A DNA stretch of 64,000 nt from ARK-14 sp002899805 (lineage in GTDB: Archaea > Thermoproteota > Thermoprotei_A > Sulfolobales > Fervidicoccaceae), in the NCBI GenBank assembly GCA_039793985.1, contig JBAMMC010000031.1, positions 1-64,000 of the forward strand. The letters run 5' to 3'. Under the pieces are notes generated by a model. The model was not told the DNA's origin. It saw only the letters and a program-made list of their open reading frames with translations, and made no database searches. This document shows, one piece after another, positions 17,968 through 26,522 of this stretch. The translations under genes and the position numbers were made by a program. Numbering within the stretch: position 1 is the first letter of the stretch; the number at the start of each line of letters is the position of its first letter.

Positions 17968-19086
17968 TCAAGTTCCGCTGTTAAAATACTCAAGGATTGA
18001 ATCTGCTACATATTCTAGATCATTCTTCGTGAGCAAAGGATGAACTGGTATGCTCAATACCTCCTTTGATATTTGCTTGGAAATTGGGTTGATGTTCTCC
18101 GGATAGCCGAGCGCTCTGTAGACTGGGTGGTCGTGTATTGGGTATGGGTAATGTATAGCTGTGCCCACTCCCTTCTTAGCCAAATGTTCCATTAGTTTGT
18201 CCCTATCCTCGGCAGGTACCCTTATAACGAATTGATGGTATACATGCTTGTAGCCAGGTAGCTCTTTTGGCAATATTATTTCTTTGATTGCTGACAGCTT
18301 TTCCATATAGAACCTTGCGTTATTTCTCCTGACTTCATTCCATTTGTCCAATTTCCTCAGTTGAACCCTTCCTATCGCCGCCTGCATTTCGGTCATAAAA
18401 AGATTGCTTCCAATCATGTCACTTAGATACCTCTTCGTTTCCCCATGTTTCCTGAGCTTTACCAGTAGCTCATGGATGCTCTCAATGCTCGTGGTAACCA
18501 TTCCACCTTCACCTGTCATCATATTCTTCGTAGCATAGAAGCTGAAGGCTGAAGCATGACCAATTGAGCCTACCTTGACCCCTTCTATCTCTGCTCCGTG
18601 CGCTTGGGCTGAGTCTTCGAGAATTAAGAGCCTATTATCTTCAGCTATTTCACCGATTGCTTTCATGTCTGCGGGATGACCGAAGAGGTGTACCGGAATG
18701 ATCGCTCTCGTCCTTCCATTTATCAGCTCATTTACAGATTCAGGATCGATGCAATAAGTCTTTTCGTCTATGTCAGCGAAGACAGGTCTAGCTCCTACGT
18801 TTATCACGGCGCTTGCAGTCGCAATGAATGTGAAGTCAGGAACAATGACTTCGTCACCGCTCCTCACACCAAGCGCCTTGAGAGAGACCTCAAGGGCTAT
18901 CGTACCGTTCATAACACTTACGGCATATTTTGAGCCTATGTAGGAAGCGAATTCTCTCTCAAAACTTTCGGTTTCTTTGCCTCGTGTGAGCATCCCAGAT
19001 TTGAGCACATTTACAACCGCTTGAATTTCTTCTTCTCCAATGATTGGTTTAGAAATCGGAATTTTCATGCTCATTATAACCACCAA
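17968..19086 (-). CDS. DegT/DnrJ/EryC1/StrS-type PLP aminotransferase
   Basis: This 372-residue protein has the family's EDSAQAHGAEI block, the PLP lysine in SFYATKNMMTGEGG (about 189), and HPADMKAIGEIA. Such enzymes transaminate keto-sugars for surface glycans or antibiotics. Here it heads an apparent operon with the two-subunit amine dehydrogenase, which is unusual for a sugar aminotransferase. It could instead serve a small-molecule amine. Starts at 19086 or ATG 19074 (MKIPISKP) are both possible. Confidence 0.88.
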   Translation of the reverse strand: MVVIMSMKIPISKPIIGEEEIQAVVNVLKSGMLTRGKETESFEREFASYIGSKYAVSVMNGTIALEVSLKALGVRSGDEVIVPDFTFIATASAVINVGARPVFADIDEKTYCIDPESVNELINGRTRAIIPVHLFGHPADMKAIGEIAEDNRLLILEDSAQAHGAEIEGVKVGSIGHASAFSFYATKNMMTGEGGMVTTSIESIHELLVKLRKHGETKRYLSDMIGSNLFMTEMQAAIGRVQLRKLDKWNEVRRNNARFYMEKLSAIKEIILPKELPGYKHVYHQFVIRVPAEDRDKLMEHLAKKGVGTAIHYPYPIHDHPVYRALGYPENINPISKQISKEVLSIPVHPLLTKNDLEYVADSILEYFNSGT

Positions 19087-19265
19087 TTGATAGTGTTGCT
19101 CGCTAAGCTATTCTTAAGGTATATCACATTGATTTCCTAAAGTTTAATAGCATATATTTACTTTTTTGTATGCTTAAAACAAAACAGTTCTATCAAGAAG
19201 CTTTCACTCTTGACTTTTTTTAATGATTTTATATTTGAAAGCAATGAAAACCGTTACCAACAGTC

Positions 19266-19405
19266 GTGAACTACTCTCCCTTATGAACAGGGCATCCTCA
19301 CCTCGCGATGAGGATTTCCTGCTTCTTCCAGGAAACTCACTTTGCACAATCCATCTGCTCTCTCACAGAGGGGGAATCTCGCGCCTTAACCCCTGGTAGG
19401 TAAAA
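19266..19405 (+). repeat. Class A structured repeat, copy 1
   Basis: The copy begins GTGAACTAC, carries a variable hairpin (CCCT/AGGG), a conserved hairpin ATCCTCA/TGAGGAT with a CGCG loop, a hairpin TTTCCTG/CAGGAAA, then CTCACAGAG, and ends CCTTAACCCC..TAGGTAAAA. It matches copies at 28623-28765 and 35695-35838 and a partial inverted copy near 63630. It is the main content of the 530-nt spacer 19087-19617; the rest is AT-rich with no gene. Confidence 0.7.
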
Positions 19406-19617
19406 ACATATGGACTTTAATAGAAACAAATCATAGTAAAACAAAAAAATTGTTCCAAATATAGGAGGATTTATGCCCAAAAGGAGCATGAAGGATTGGA
19501 GCAAGTTCATCTAAACATGGAAAGGGGTTTATGAACTCCAAAAGCTTCATTTGTCTACCTGAGAGTAAGTGACTCACAGCGCGTTTAGTACTTCAAATCA
19601 AAAAATAGTTTGGTAAC

Positions 19618-20754
19618 TCAATCCAGTGGAGAGAGACCTGAGCTCATTATATTCCTCAGCTCTAAGTTAGTTCTTTTTGGCTTCATAAACCAGATGATTA
19701 TCTCATCGTTTTCTCTTTCCATGTTCTTTATATTCAGCAAGATGCCCTGTTTCTGCATGTAACTTAAGAATTCGTCAATCACATTTTCTGAGTAGAATTT
19801 AAGTACGAATTCCTCAGCTATAGCCTCACCAATATTTACCTTTTTGACCGCGTTAAGTGGTTCAAGCAGAATAGCCTCTCCTAGCATCTTTATCCTTTCT
19901 TTCAACAGTTCTTCGTTTGGTTCTTCTTCGAAGCTCTTAAACACTTCTCTCAGTATCCTTGGAAACAGGTAGGTCCTTCCCTCATCGAATATATATTTCA
20001 TTCCTTCAGCTATATCGCCTATGTTTGTAATGGAAGTTGTGTATTTCAGTGGAGGTACTCTGTTATATGGATCTTTCAACACTATACCTTCTCTCTTTTC
20101 TGATTCCATGACTTTGACTATTTCCCATATCTTGTCAACATCGTTTTTGTTTACTTTTGCCAATTCCCTCACACATTCAAGATTATTGTCTTCGCAGAAT
20201 TTCTTCTTCGAATCTATTGGAAGGTATGTCCCATCTTTCATGACATCTATTACATAAAAGCAGAAATCCTCACACTCTGGGTATCTATACCTCGTGTATG
20301 GATTTTCAAGTCCTACTGTCTCCCCGAAAACAACATATCCTTCTAGATCTTCTATCCCTTTGCTTCTGAAGATTCTCTCTATTCTATGAGTGGTATATGG
20401 GCATATATAACCTCCTCTCGTCAGAGCTAGCAATTTCCCTGCATAACTGACAACCCTCACATTGTATCCATTGAGCTTTTCCTCCACAATCACTTGATCT
20501 CTGAAATGTTGAGGAACAGCAACTCTCAGAATAAGTATCCTAGATATTTGGGGGTAACCGGGAACTACCTTGGGTTCGTAGTCATTGTGAAAAATTACGG
20601 CCGTTCCTTCAGGATAAGGTCCTATATCTCTTTTGAATATCAGATATTCGAATTCCCTGTAGGAGGTCTTCCTTAAGCTCTTTGATTTTAGTAGTCTTCT
20701 CGCTCTTATTTCAGTCATATTGAGAGCCTTAGCGAGTGTTTTATATGTAATCAT
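19618..20754 (-). CDS. ATP-dependent RNA ligase, archaeal Rnl3 family
   Basis: Nucleotidyltransferase motifs are in order: motif I EKLNGYNVR (adenylated Lys, about 90), a motif III-like VVFGETVGLENPYTRY (about 145), motif IV KREGIVLKDP (about 220) and motif V PPLKYTTS (about 230). The C-terminal helical domain is typical of the Pab1020/MthRnl family, which seals and circularises RNA. A box C/D sRNA lies immediately upstream on the same strand (20768-20834), and the family's PIN-domain partner is encoded about 1 kb upstream. The start at 20754 is followed by YKTLAKALNMTEI. Confidence 0.9.
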   Translation of the reverse strand: MITYKTLAKALNMTEIRARRLLKSKSLRKTSYREFEYLIFKRDIGPYPEGTAVIFHNDYEPKVVPGYPQISRILILRVAVPQHFRDQVIVEEKLNGYNVRVVSYAGKLLALTRGGYICPYTTHRIERIFRSKGIEDLEGYVVFGETVGLENPYTRYRYPECEDFCFYVIDVMKDGTYLPIDSKKKFCEDNNLECVRELAKVNKNDVDKIWEIVKVMESEKREGIVLKDPYNRVPPLKYTTSITNIGDIAEGMKYIFDEGRTYLFPRILREVFKSFEEEPNEELLKERIKMLGEAILLEPLNAVKKVNIGEAIAEEFVLKFYSENVIDEFLSYMQKQGILLNIKNMERENDEIIIWFMKPKRTNLELRNIMSSGLSPLD

Positions 20755-20767
20755 TTTTTATCACTAT

Positions 20768-20834
20768 CCGGTCAGTCAGGGGATTTTTCCTCATTACATT
20801 TTAAGCTCAGATTACCATCGTATCATCATTCCAG
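20768..20834 (-). ncRNA. Box C/D sRNA
   Basis: Reading the minus strand: CTGG, box C ATGATGA (20829-20823), a 12-nt guide, box D' CTGA (20810-20807), a spacer, C'-like ATGAGGA, a 12-nt guide AAAATCCCCTGA, box D CTGA (20775-20772), and CCGG closing a 4-bp terminal stem with CTGG. Guide lengths and box order are canonical for archaeal 2'-O-methylation guides. Predicted targets are TCAGGGGATTTT (D guide) and ATTACCATCGTA (D' guide); I could not match them to a known rRNA or tRNA site. It ends 13 nt before the RNA ligase start codon. Confidence 0.75.
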
Positions 20835-20847
20835 GGAGGCTTACTTA

Positions 20848-20937
20848 TTCTGGCCTCTCTTCTCAAATCTGAAGGGATGGAACCCTTCTGAGGATTATAG
20901 ACCCATCCCATCTATTCGGATTATCATATTTTATTTG
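20848..20937. repeat. 90-bp direct repeat, copy 1
   Basis: The sequence from TTCTGGCCTCTCTTCT to ATATTTTATTTG recurs at 21322-21411 in the same orientation with one visible difference (CAAATC versus CGAATC). Inside is a hairpin GAAGGG/CCCTTC. Near-identity implies a recent duplication or active homogenisation. The interval between copies (20938-21321) holds no convincing gene; an open minus-strand frame (20863-21210) runs through copy 1 but has no recognisable protein features. Confidence 0.85.
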
Positions 20938-21321
20938 AGGGGTAGTACTATTCAGGGTTCCTCCCTTCTCAATGATGACTTTTCTCCCGGATGTGGAGTG
21001 CGAACCCATTATCCACTTTCGAGAGCTACCATGAATAACATTTTTCTCATTGTTGATAAAAAATATGAGCCTTTCATTTATGGGTTTTTCATCTACCTCG
21101 AAATGCGAGACTTTCATTCGTAATCCCAATGAATGCAATAGCTTTGAATCGGTCTTTATTTTTCCAATCTTCAGGGAAGGCATTTTCACGATTCTCCGCC
21201 CGATTATCATGTTTCGAATAGGGAGGTACCCCCAGTTTTTTATCCATCTTTAGTTTGATAGTCTTTCTATCTAAATTTTTGCCCCTTTTCTAAATAGAAT
21301 AGAATATGAATATAAAAAATG

Positions 21322-21411
21322 TTCTGGCCTCTCTTCTCGAATCTGAAGGGATGGAACCCTTCTGAGGATTATAGACCCATCCCATCTATTCGGATTATCA
21401 TATTTTATTTG
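21322..21411. repeat. 90-bp direct repeat, copy 2
   Basis: This is the partner of 20848-20937, 474 bp start to start. The flanks differ (TTTGAGG versus TTTGGAGAGC), so the repeated unit is sharply bounded at 90 bp. It may be terminal repeats of a decayed element or a tandem-duplication scar. Confidence 0.85.
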
Positions 21412-21559
21412 GAGAGCTGTGGGCGGTTTGCGATTTCGAGTTCAACGAGAATATCTATTTAAAAAAAAGCTGAGAAATTTGTATCTATTGGAGTTTTACG
21501 GGTCATTGGAGCATCGCTCCAAAACTCAAATGGTTGCTAGCGTGTGGAAACTTCGTTCC

Positions 21560-21648
21560 GTTAGGCTCGAGTCTTATCCATGATTCAATGGCGATCCCTT
21601 CTGGGCTTTAGTCGAGAGACGGAACCTTCAGATGCGACCATGAAAAGG
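21560..21648 (+). pseudogene. Mobile-element coding remnant, homologous to 28804-28890
   Basis: The plus strand reads FNGDPFWALVERRNLQM after an in-frame stop. The minus strand at 28804-28890 reads FNGEPPWALVEKQDLSM. About 60 nt of shared sequence with synonymous-type differences shows both derive from one former protein C-terminus. Just upstream is a perfect 7-bp hairpin (TTGGAGC/GCTCCAA, 21507-21524 region). The rest of the 1-kb spacer 20755-21776 contains the C/D sRNA and the 90-bp repeats. The parent family is probably a transposase or TnpB, not proven. Confidence 0.5.
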
Positions 21649-21776
21649 TATGAATAGTGGGAAATAACTTCTAATGAGAAAAGGAAAGTCGGAGAATTGC
21701 CCCCGTTAAAAAATTCTGTTCCTTAATTATTCATTAAAAAGTGAAATTTGAAGAGAAGAATCTGATGAAGAAAGAT

Positions 21777-22435
21777 TTATTGAGAAATCATCAGCTTGAG
21801 ACGTTTTAGTCCTTCTATGAAAGTCATAGGGTCAATAACAATAATCCCCATCTTTTCAGATAGCTTCTTTATTCCTTCATCATTCGTAACAATGGTTCCC
21901 TTCAACTCATATGCTAAGACAACTACATCGAAGTCTTCTGGACTGTCGACTATTCCTTTTCTCATTATCTCACGGAATTTCTCCCTAGCTTCATGTATGA
22001 GCTGAGTGTAAACTTCGTTCCTCTCTTTTGTTCCCATCTCCCTGATCGATTTTCTTATTATATCTTCGAGGAGGCGCAGACCCCTATAAGACCTCAAGCG
22101 AATGCTGGTTATATATTCGCTCATTATTATTGCCGGTATTTTCGTAGAGAGCATGTCAGGCGCCTTCACAATTATCCATGAAAAGAAATCATTGAGTGTC
22201 TCTAATGAGACTCCGTTTGCCAGGAAGTACTTCCTCATCTCTCCAGCCATAGATGGGGTGGTGTAGAACTGGATATCTAACCTGAACCTAAGCTCGGCAA
22301 TTAGTGCAGAAATAGACTTAAGTGTAGAGTCAAGGCTATCGGTGCCTAACAATGGCCTGAGTCTAGGGTCGGTGAGGGCACTTGTATCTAGGACGTAGAC
22401 TGATAATGTCCTCTTCGAGCGTTCTTCGCTCTCAA
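21777..22435 (-). CDS. RNA ligase partner protein (PIN-domain, UPF0278/VapC9-like), 5' end disrupted or non-canonical
   Basis: The protein matches the PIN-type RNA ligase partner family: KAPD, ILDSAPD-like IVDSPEDFDVVVLAYEL, and TNDEGIKKLSEKMGI with acidic metal ligands. The essential first strand with its catalytic Asp, VLDTSALTDPRLR, is encoded at 22358-22394, upstream of the first in-frame TTG (22352). No ATG, GTG or TTG lies between that strand and the in-frame TAG at 22449-22451. A good SD (GGGAGGAG) and TTG 22435 exist in another frame, so a one-base shift near 22405-22412 would restore a normal gene. Its partner ligase lies downstream at 19618-20754. Confidence 0.78.
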
Positions 22436-22572
22436 CTCCTCCCGTAGCCTACCTACCTCTCTGGTTGTTTGATATGACAGTATTTCTCGTTATTTCATTT
22501 GTTAATACGATTCTAATATTTATTAGGAGCTCCTTTATCCATTTCATTATAAATTGAAGTGGTGAGCTCAAA

Positions 22573-25488
22573 CTGAGTAAATATGAGAATTTCAGCGATT
22601 TTGACAACCAAATTTCAAAGAAGTGGAGAACACATTGGGAAGAGACGAGAATCTATGAGAGCGAACCTGTGAAAGGAAAAGAGAAGTTCTTCCTCACAGC
22701 TGCTTACCCATACACCAATGGGCCTCTGCATCTTGGTCATGCGAGAACATATCTTATCCCTGACATAGTGGCTAGATACAAGAGGATGAGGGGGATCAAT
22801 GTTCTCTTTCCAATGGGTTTCCACTTTACGGGAACACCCATCCTAACTGCTACTGAGGCGCTACTCACTCGCGATGAAAACCTCCTGAGGGAGTATCGCG
22901 AGCTGTATGAAGTCGATGAAGAAGACATTGAACGAATAAAATCACCACTAGACCTAGCAAAGTATTTCAAAAAAAGAGCAGAAAACGATATGAAAAATTA
23001 CTTGCTTTCGATAGATTGGAGAAGACAATTTACGACTGTGGATGAAGAATACAAGTCTTTCATAAGGTGGCAGTTCCTCAAACTGAAAGAAAGAAACTAT
23101 ATTGTGAGAGGGACTCACCCAGTTGGATGGTGTCCTGTACATCAAATGCCGGTTGGAATGCACGACACCAAAGGAGATGTCGAACCGGAAATACAGGAAC
23201 TCACGCTTATCTATTTTTTAAGCGATGATGGTCTTATATTTCCCGCAGCGACGCTCAGACCCGAGACTATTTTCGGTGCCGTCAACGTTTGGGTCAATCC
23301 AAAGGGGAAATATACAATTGCGAGAATTGAAGGAAAGGTTATGGTTCTTTCTAAGGAGGCCTTTTTCAAAATTACGTTTCAGAAGAAGGACATAGAAATC
23401 TTAGTTCAAGAGATAAACGGCAAAGAACTTATAGGAAGAGTTGTTGAAAACCCTGTGACTGGAAAGAAAATACCTGTTCTTCCTGCTACTTTTGTTGATG
23501 TGAGTTTTGGTACAGGAATCGTTATGAGTGTCCCAGCGCACGCTCCATATGATTATGTTGCCTTAATTGAGATTATGGAATCGGATGAATCGTTTAGAGG
23601 TTTAAAGATCTCTCCCGTCAGAGTGATCTCCCTGAGAGGATATGAAGGTAACCCAGCAGAAATCCAAGTGAAGTTAATGGGAATTAAGAGTACAGCTCAG
23701 AAAGAACTTCTTGACAGGGCAACAAAAGAGCTTTACTTAAAAGAGTTCAATGATGGAGTAATGGACAGCTCCATAGTTGAACTTTCTGGAAATGATCTCG
23801 TAAGGGAATTCGCTCAGAGCATAGCTGGAAAAACGGTGAAGGAATCCAGAGAATCAGTAATAGATTTTCTGAAAAGAATAGGAAAAGCCGATTCATTCTA
23901 TGAAATAGCCAACAGACCGGTTTACTGTCGTTGTGGAAATGAAATAGTTGTCAAGATCTTAGAAAATCAATGGTTCATTGACTACGAGAATGAGCAGTGG
24001 AAATCTGAAGTTAAGAGGGCTCTGAACAATACAATTGAGATCATACCTTCCGAATACAGAAGCTGGTTCATGAATGTCGTGGATTGGCTTAAGAAGAGAG
24101 CATGTGCGAGGACTAGGGGAATGGGGACTCCTCTTCCGTGGGATGAGAGATGGGTAATTGAAAGCTTAAGTGACTCAACAATATACATGGCATTCTACAC
24201 GGTCATTCATAAGATAAAGGAGCTAAATATTCCAGCTGGGAAACTGGACGAGAGCTTCTGGGATTACGTGTTTCTGGGAAGGGGAGATAGTTCTGAGCTC
24301 GCAGGAAAGCTTGGAGTAAGTGCCAAAAAATTGGAGGAGATGAGAGATGAATTTCTTTACTGGTATCCCTTGGACAATAGGCATAGTGCCAAAGATCTGG
24401 TCCCCAATCACCTGACCTTTATGGTATTTAACCATGTAGCCATTTTTCCGGAACAGCTATGGCCACGAAGGATAGTTGTCAATGGACATATAATGGTTGA
24501 AGGAGAAAAGATGAGCAAGAGTTTAGGGAACTTTATACCTCTCTTCAAGGCAATGAGAGAGGTCGGACCTAACTCTCTCAGGCTTGCTATCGCTTATTCG
24601 GCGGAGATAGGAAATGATGCGAACTATAGCAGAGATCTTGTTCCAGTTGTCCATGAAAGACTCAGAAAAATAGCAGAACTTATAGAGCAAATTTCTCAAC
24701 ATGTCGAAAACGATGGAAGCGAAGGTATAGAAGAAAAGTGGATAAAGAGTACTTTCAGGAGGAGAGTTGCTTCCATAACTGAAAATATGGAAAAATATCA
24801 GTTCAGGAATGCAGCTATTGGAATATATTTTCTAATGGAACAGGACCTCCGCCGCTATATCTCTATGAAGAGTGAGCCCAATTGGAAATTGCTGAGAAAT
24901 ATCTCTGAAGAATGGATAAAAATGATGGCACCAATAACGCCTGCTTTCGCGGAAGAACTATGGCATGAGATGGGGATGAAAGGGTCTGTGACTTTAGAGA
25001 ATTGGCCGGTGGCTGAGCAACTCGAGTACTATCCTCAAGAGGAAATCGCCTTCATACTCTTAGAGAAAATAAAGGAAGATATAGAGAACGTAAAGGGTGC
25101 TCTGAAGAAAGAGCCCAAAGAAATCGTTATTGTAACCGCGAGCAGAAACAAGCAAGAGGTGTCTTCGAAGGTATTCGCAATGCTTGAAGAAGGAGCGCAA
25201 ATGAAGGACTTGATGAAAGAAATAGGCAAATCAAACTTGGGCGTAAAACCACAAGACGCCGCTATCTATCTATACGAATTTTACCAGAGCCTCCCTGAAG
25301 ACTTGAGAAAGTTTGTGAAGGAAAATAAGTTCGATGAGATTGTATCCTTAAAAGGATTAGTGGGAATTCTCGAAAAAGAAGTTGGATGCAGAGTGAAGAT
25401 ATTAAGTGAAGATGATAATGAAGCTGTACAGTTTATTTCTAGGAGAAAACCAATTCCCTTCCGTCCTTCAATAAATCTAATTATTTAA
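22573..25488 (+). CDS. leuS: Leucyl-tRNA synthetase, probable CTG start
   Basis: This class I synthetase has the HIGH motif (GPLHLGHAR), an editing CP1 domain (about 230-430), a WCISRQ-region equivalent near CARTRGMGTPLPW, KMSKS (GEKMSKSLGNF, about 645) and an archaeal C-terminal domain. The first standard start codon is GTG 22669, but the reading frame upstream encodes the conserved N-terminal helix (FDNQISKKWRTHWEETRIYES) expected of LeuRS. The only plausible initiator after the in-frame TGA at 22555 is CTG 22573, 6 nt after GGTGAG. With it the enzyme has 971 residues, a normal archaeal size. Confidence 0.9.
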   Translation: MSKYENFSDFDNQISKKWRTHWEETRIYESEPVKGKEKFFLTAAYPYTNGPLHLGHARTYLIPDIVARYKRMRGINVLFPMGFHFTGTPILTATEALLTRDENLLREYRELYEVDEEDIERIKSPLDLAKYFKKRAENDMKNYLLSIDWRRQFTTVDEEYKSFIRWQFLKLKERNYIVRGTHPVGWCPVHQMPVGMHDTKGDVEPEIQELTLIYFLSDDGLIFPAATLRPETIFGAVNVWVNPKGKYTIARIEGKVMVLSKEAFFKITFQKKDIEILVQEINGKELIGRVVENPVTGKKIPVLPATFVDVSFGTGIVMSVPAHAPYDYVALIEIMESDESFRGLKISPVRVISLRGYEGNPAEIQVKLMGIKSTAQKELLDRATKELYLKEFNDGVMDSSIVELSGNDLVREFAQSIAGKTVKESRESVIDFLKRIGKADSFYEIANRPVYCRCGNEIVVKILENQWFIDYENEQWKSEVKRALNNTIEIIPSEYRSWFMNVVDWLKKRACARTRGMGTPLPWDERWVIESLSDSTIYMAFYTVIHKIKELNIPAGKLDESFWDYVFLGRGDSSELAGKLGVSAKKLEEMRDEFLYWYPLDNRHSAKDLVPNHLTFMVFNHVAIFPEQLWPRRIVVNGHIMVEGEKMSKSLGNFIPLFKAMREVGPNSLRLAIAYSAEIGNDANYSRDLVPVVHERLRKIAELIEQISQHVENDGSEGIEEKWIKSTFRRRVASITENMEKYQFRNAAIGIYFLMEQDLRRYISMKSEPNWKLLRNISEEWIKMMAPITPAFAEELWHEMGMKGSVTLENWPVAEQLEYYPQEEIAFILLEKIKEDIENVKGALKKEPKEIVIVTASRNKQEVSSKVFAMLEEGAQMKDLMKEIGKSNLGVKPQDAAIYLYEFYQSLPEDLRKFVKENKFDEIVSLKGLVGILEKEVGCRVKILSEDDNEAVQFISRRKPIPFRPSINLII

Positions 25489-25503
25489 TTTCTTGAAATC
25501 AGA

Positions 25504-26307
25504 TCACTTCAGCAGAACAAAAATTTCACTTCCCGAGCTCCAAATTTCATAGTAAGCAAATATTCCTCTTTCTTCTAACTTTCTAGCAATAGAGATCAGG
25601 TATTTCCTCTCTCTTCTCTCAATGCTTTCTTCCTTTACCAAACTTTTCAGAGGCTCACTTATTAACAGTGCCCTTGTAGGAATCGACTCTATGAACTCAA
25701 CTGGGTCTATTCTTCTCGTTCTTTGGAGGACTCTGAGCGTTCTTAGGAGTAGTGTGAGATCGACTCTTGTGATTCCATGCTTCCTGAGAAGTTCTCTGAA
25801 GTCGATCTCCGTAGCGTCAGAAAGCACTGGTATAAGCTTCAATCCATTAGATTTAAAGGCCTTCAGAGATTCAATTATCTCTTTTCTCGAATCGATGGCA
25901 ATATAGATAGTACCACTTGGGAGCTTATTTCCTAGGAAAAGGGGGAATTCCCCGCAACCGATGTCGAGCAATGTGACTCCACCTATGGTTTTGAAGATCT
26001 CAGCTACTTTATCAACAACTTCGAAAACTTTCTCCCCCCTCTCATCAATGCTAATTTCTTTCCCTTCTAAACTTCGGAACTTTCTCCTTTCGTAATACCT
26101 TATCTTTTTGAGTTTCTTGACAAGTTCTCTGTAAACCTTGAGTTTCCTTAAATCGAATTCTTCAGAGCACACTTCTGGGATTTTGAGAAGAGCTTTCATT
26201 TCCTTACTTTTCAATATATTTTCTACATTTTTCTGAACCACATCTTCTCCGACCTCTCCACTAAGCTCCTTCAATATTTTCTCAAGGCAGGTTTCCAACT
26301 TTCCCAC
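25504..26307 (-). CDS. SAM-dependent methyltransferase, FmrO/RmtB-like (putative 16S rRNA methyltransferase)
   Basis: The SAM motif I is LLDIGCGEFPLFLG (about 113-126), followed by IYIAIDSRKEIIESL (motif II) and DLTLLLRTLRVLQ. The N-terminal helical domain with YYERRKF and the C-terminal SEPLKSL...GSEIFVLL pattern resemble the FmrO/ArmA/RmtB group, which makes m7G1405 in 16S rRNA of aminoglycoside-related bacteria. In a crenarchaeote this is more likely housekeeping RNA methylation than drug resistance. It is transcribed alone and converges with leuS. The fold is sure; the RNA target is inferred. Confidence 0.7.
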   Translation of the reverse strand: MGKLETCLEKILKELSGEVGEDVVQKNVENILKSKEMKALLKIPEVCSEEFDLRKLKVYRELVKKLKKIRYYERRKFRSLEGKEISIDERGEKVFEVVDKVAEIFKTIGGVTLLDIGCGEFPLFLGNKLPSGTIYIAIDSRKEIIESLKAFKSNGLKLIPVLSDATEIDFRELLRKHGITRVDLTLLLRTLRVLQRTRRIDPVEFIESIPTRALLISEPLKSLVKEESIERRERKYLISIARKLEERGIFAYYEIWSSGSEIFVLLK

Positions 26308-26522
26308 TTTCCGCTTTGATCCTCTATGATTATATAGCTAGTACGGAAAATACAGTACATAAATTATCAAGTTTAAAACATTTTCAAAAAACTTTGCGTT
26401 CCGAATTTTTCTTGAATATTTTTTAATTTTAGAACTAATTCTCTGAATAATTTTTTATAAAAAGAGCAAAAAGCATTTATTTTCGGGAGATTATCAGTTG
26501 GTGTATTAAAAAGGGTATATCT

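Noticed and set aside
20863..21210. Minus-strand frame of 115 aa between the 90-bp repeats
   Set aside because: Its C-terminus runs through repeat copy 1, it has no recognisable motif or start signal, and the region is element debris.
22583..22672. ATG 22583 as the LeuRS start
   Set aside because: It is in another frame and reaches a TGA after about 29 codons.
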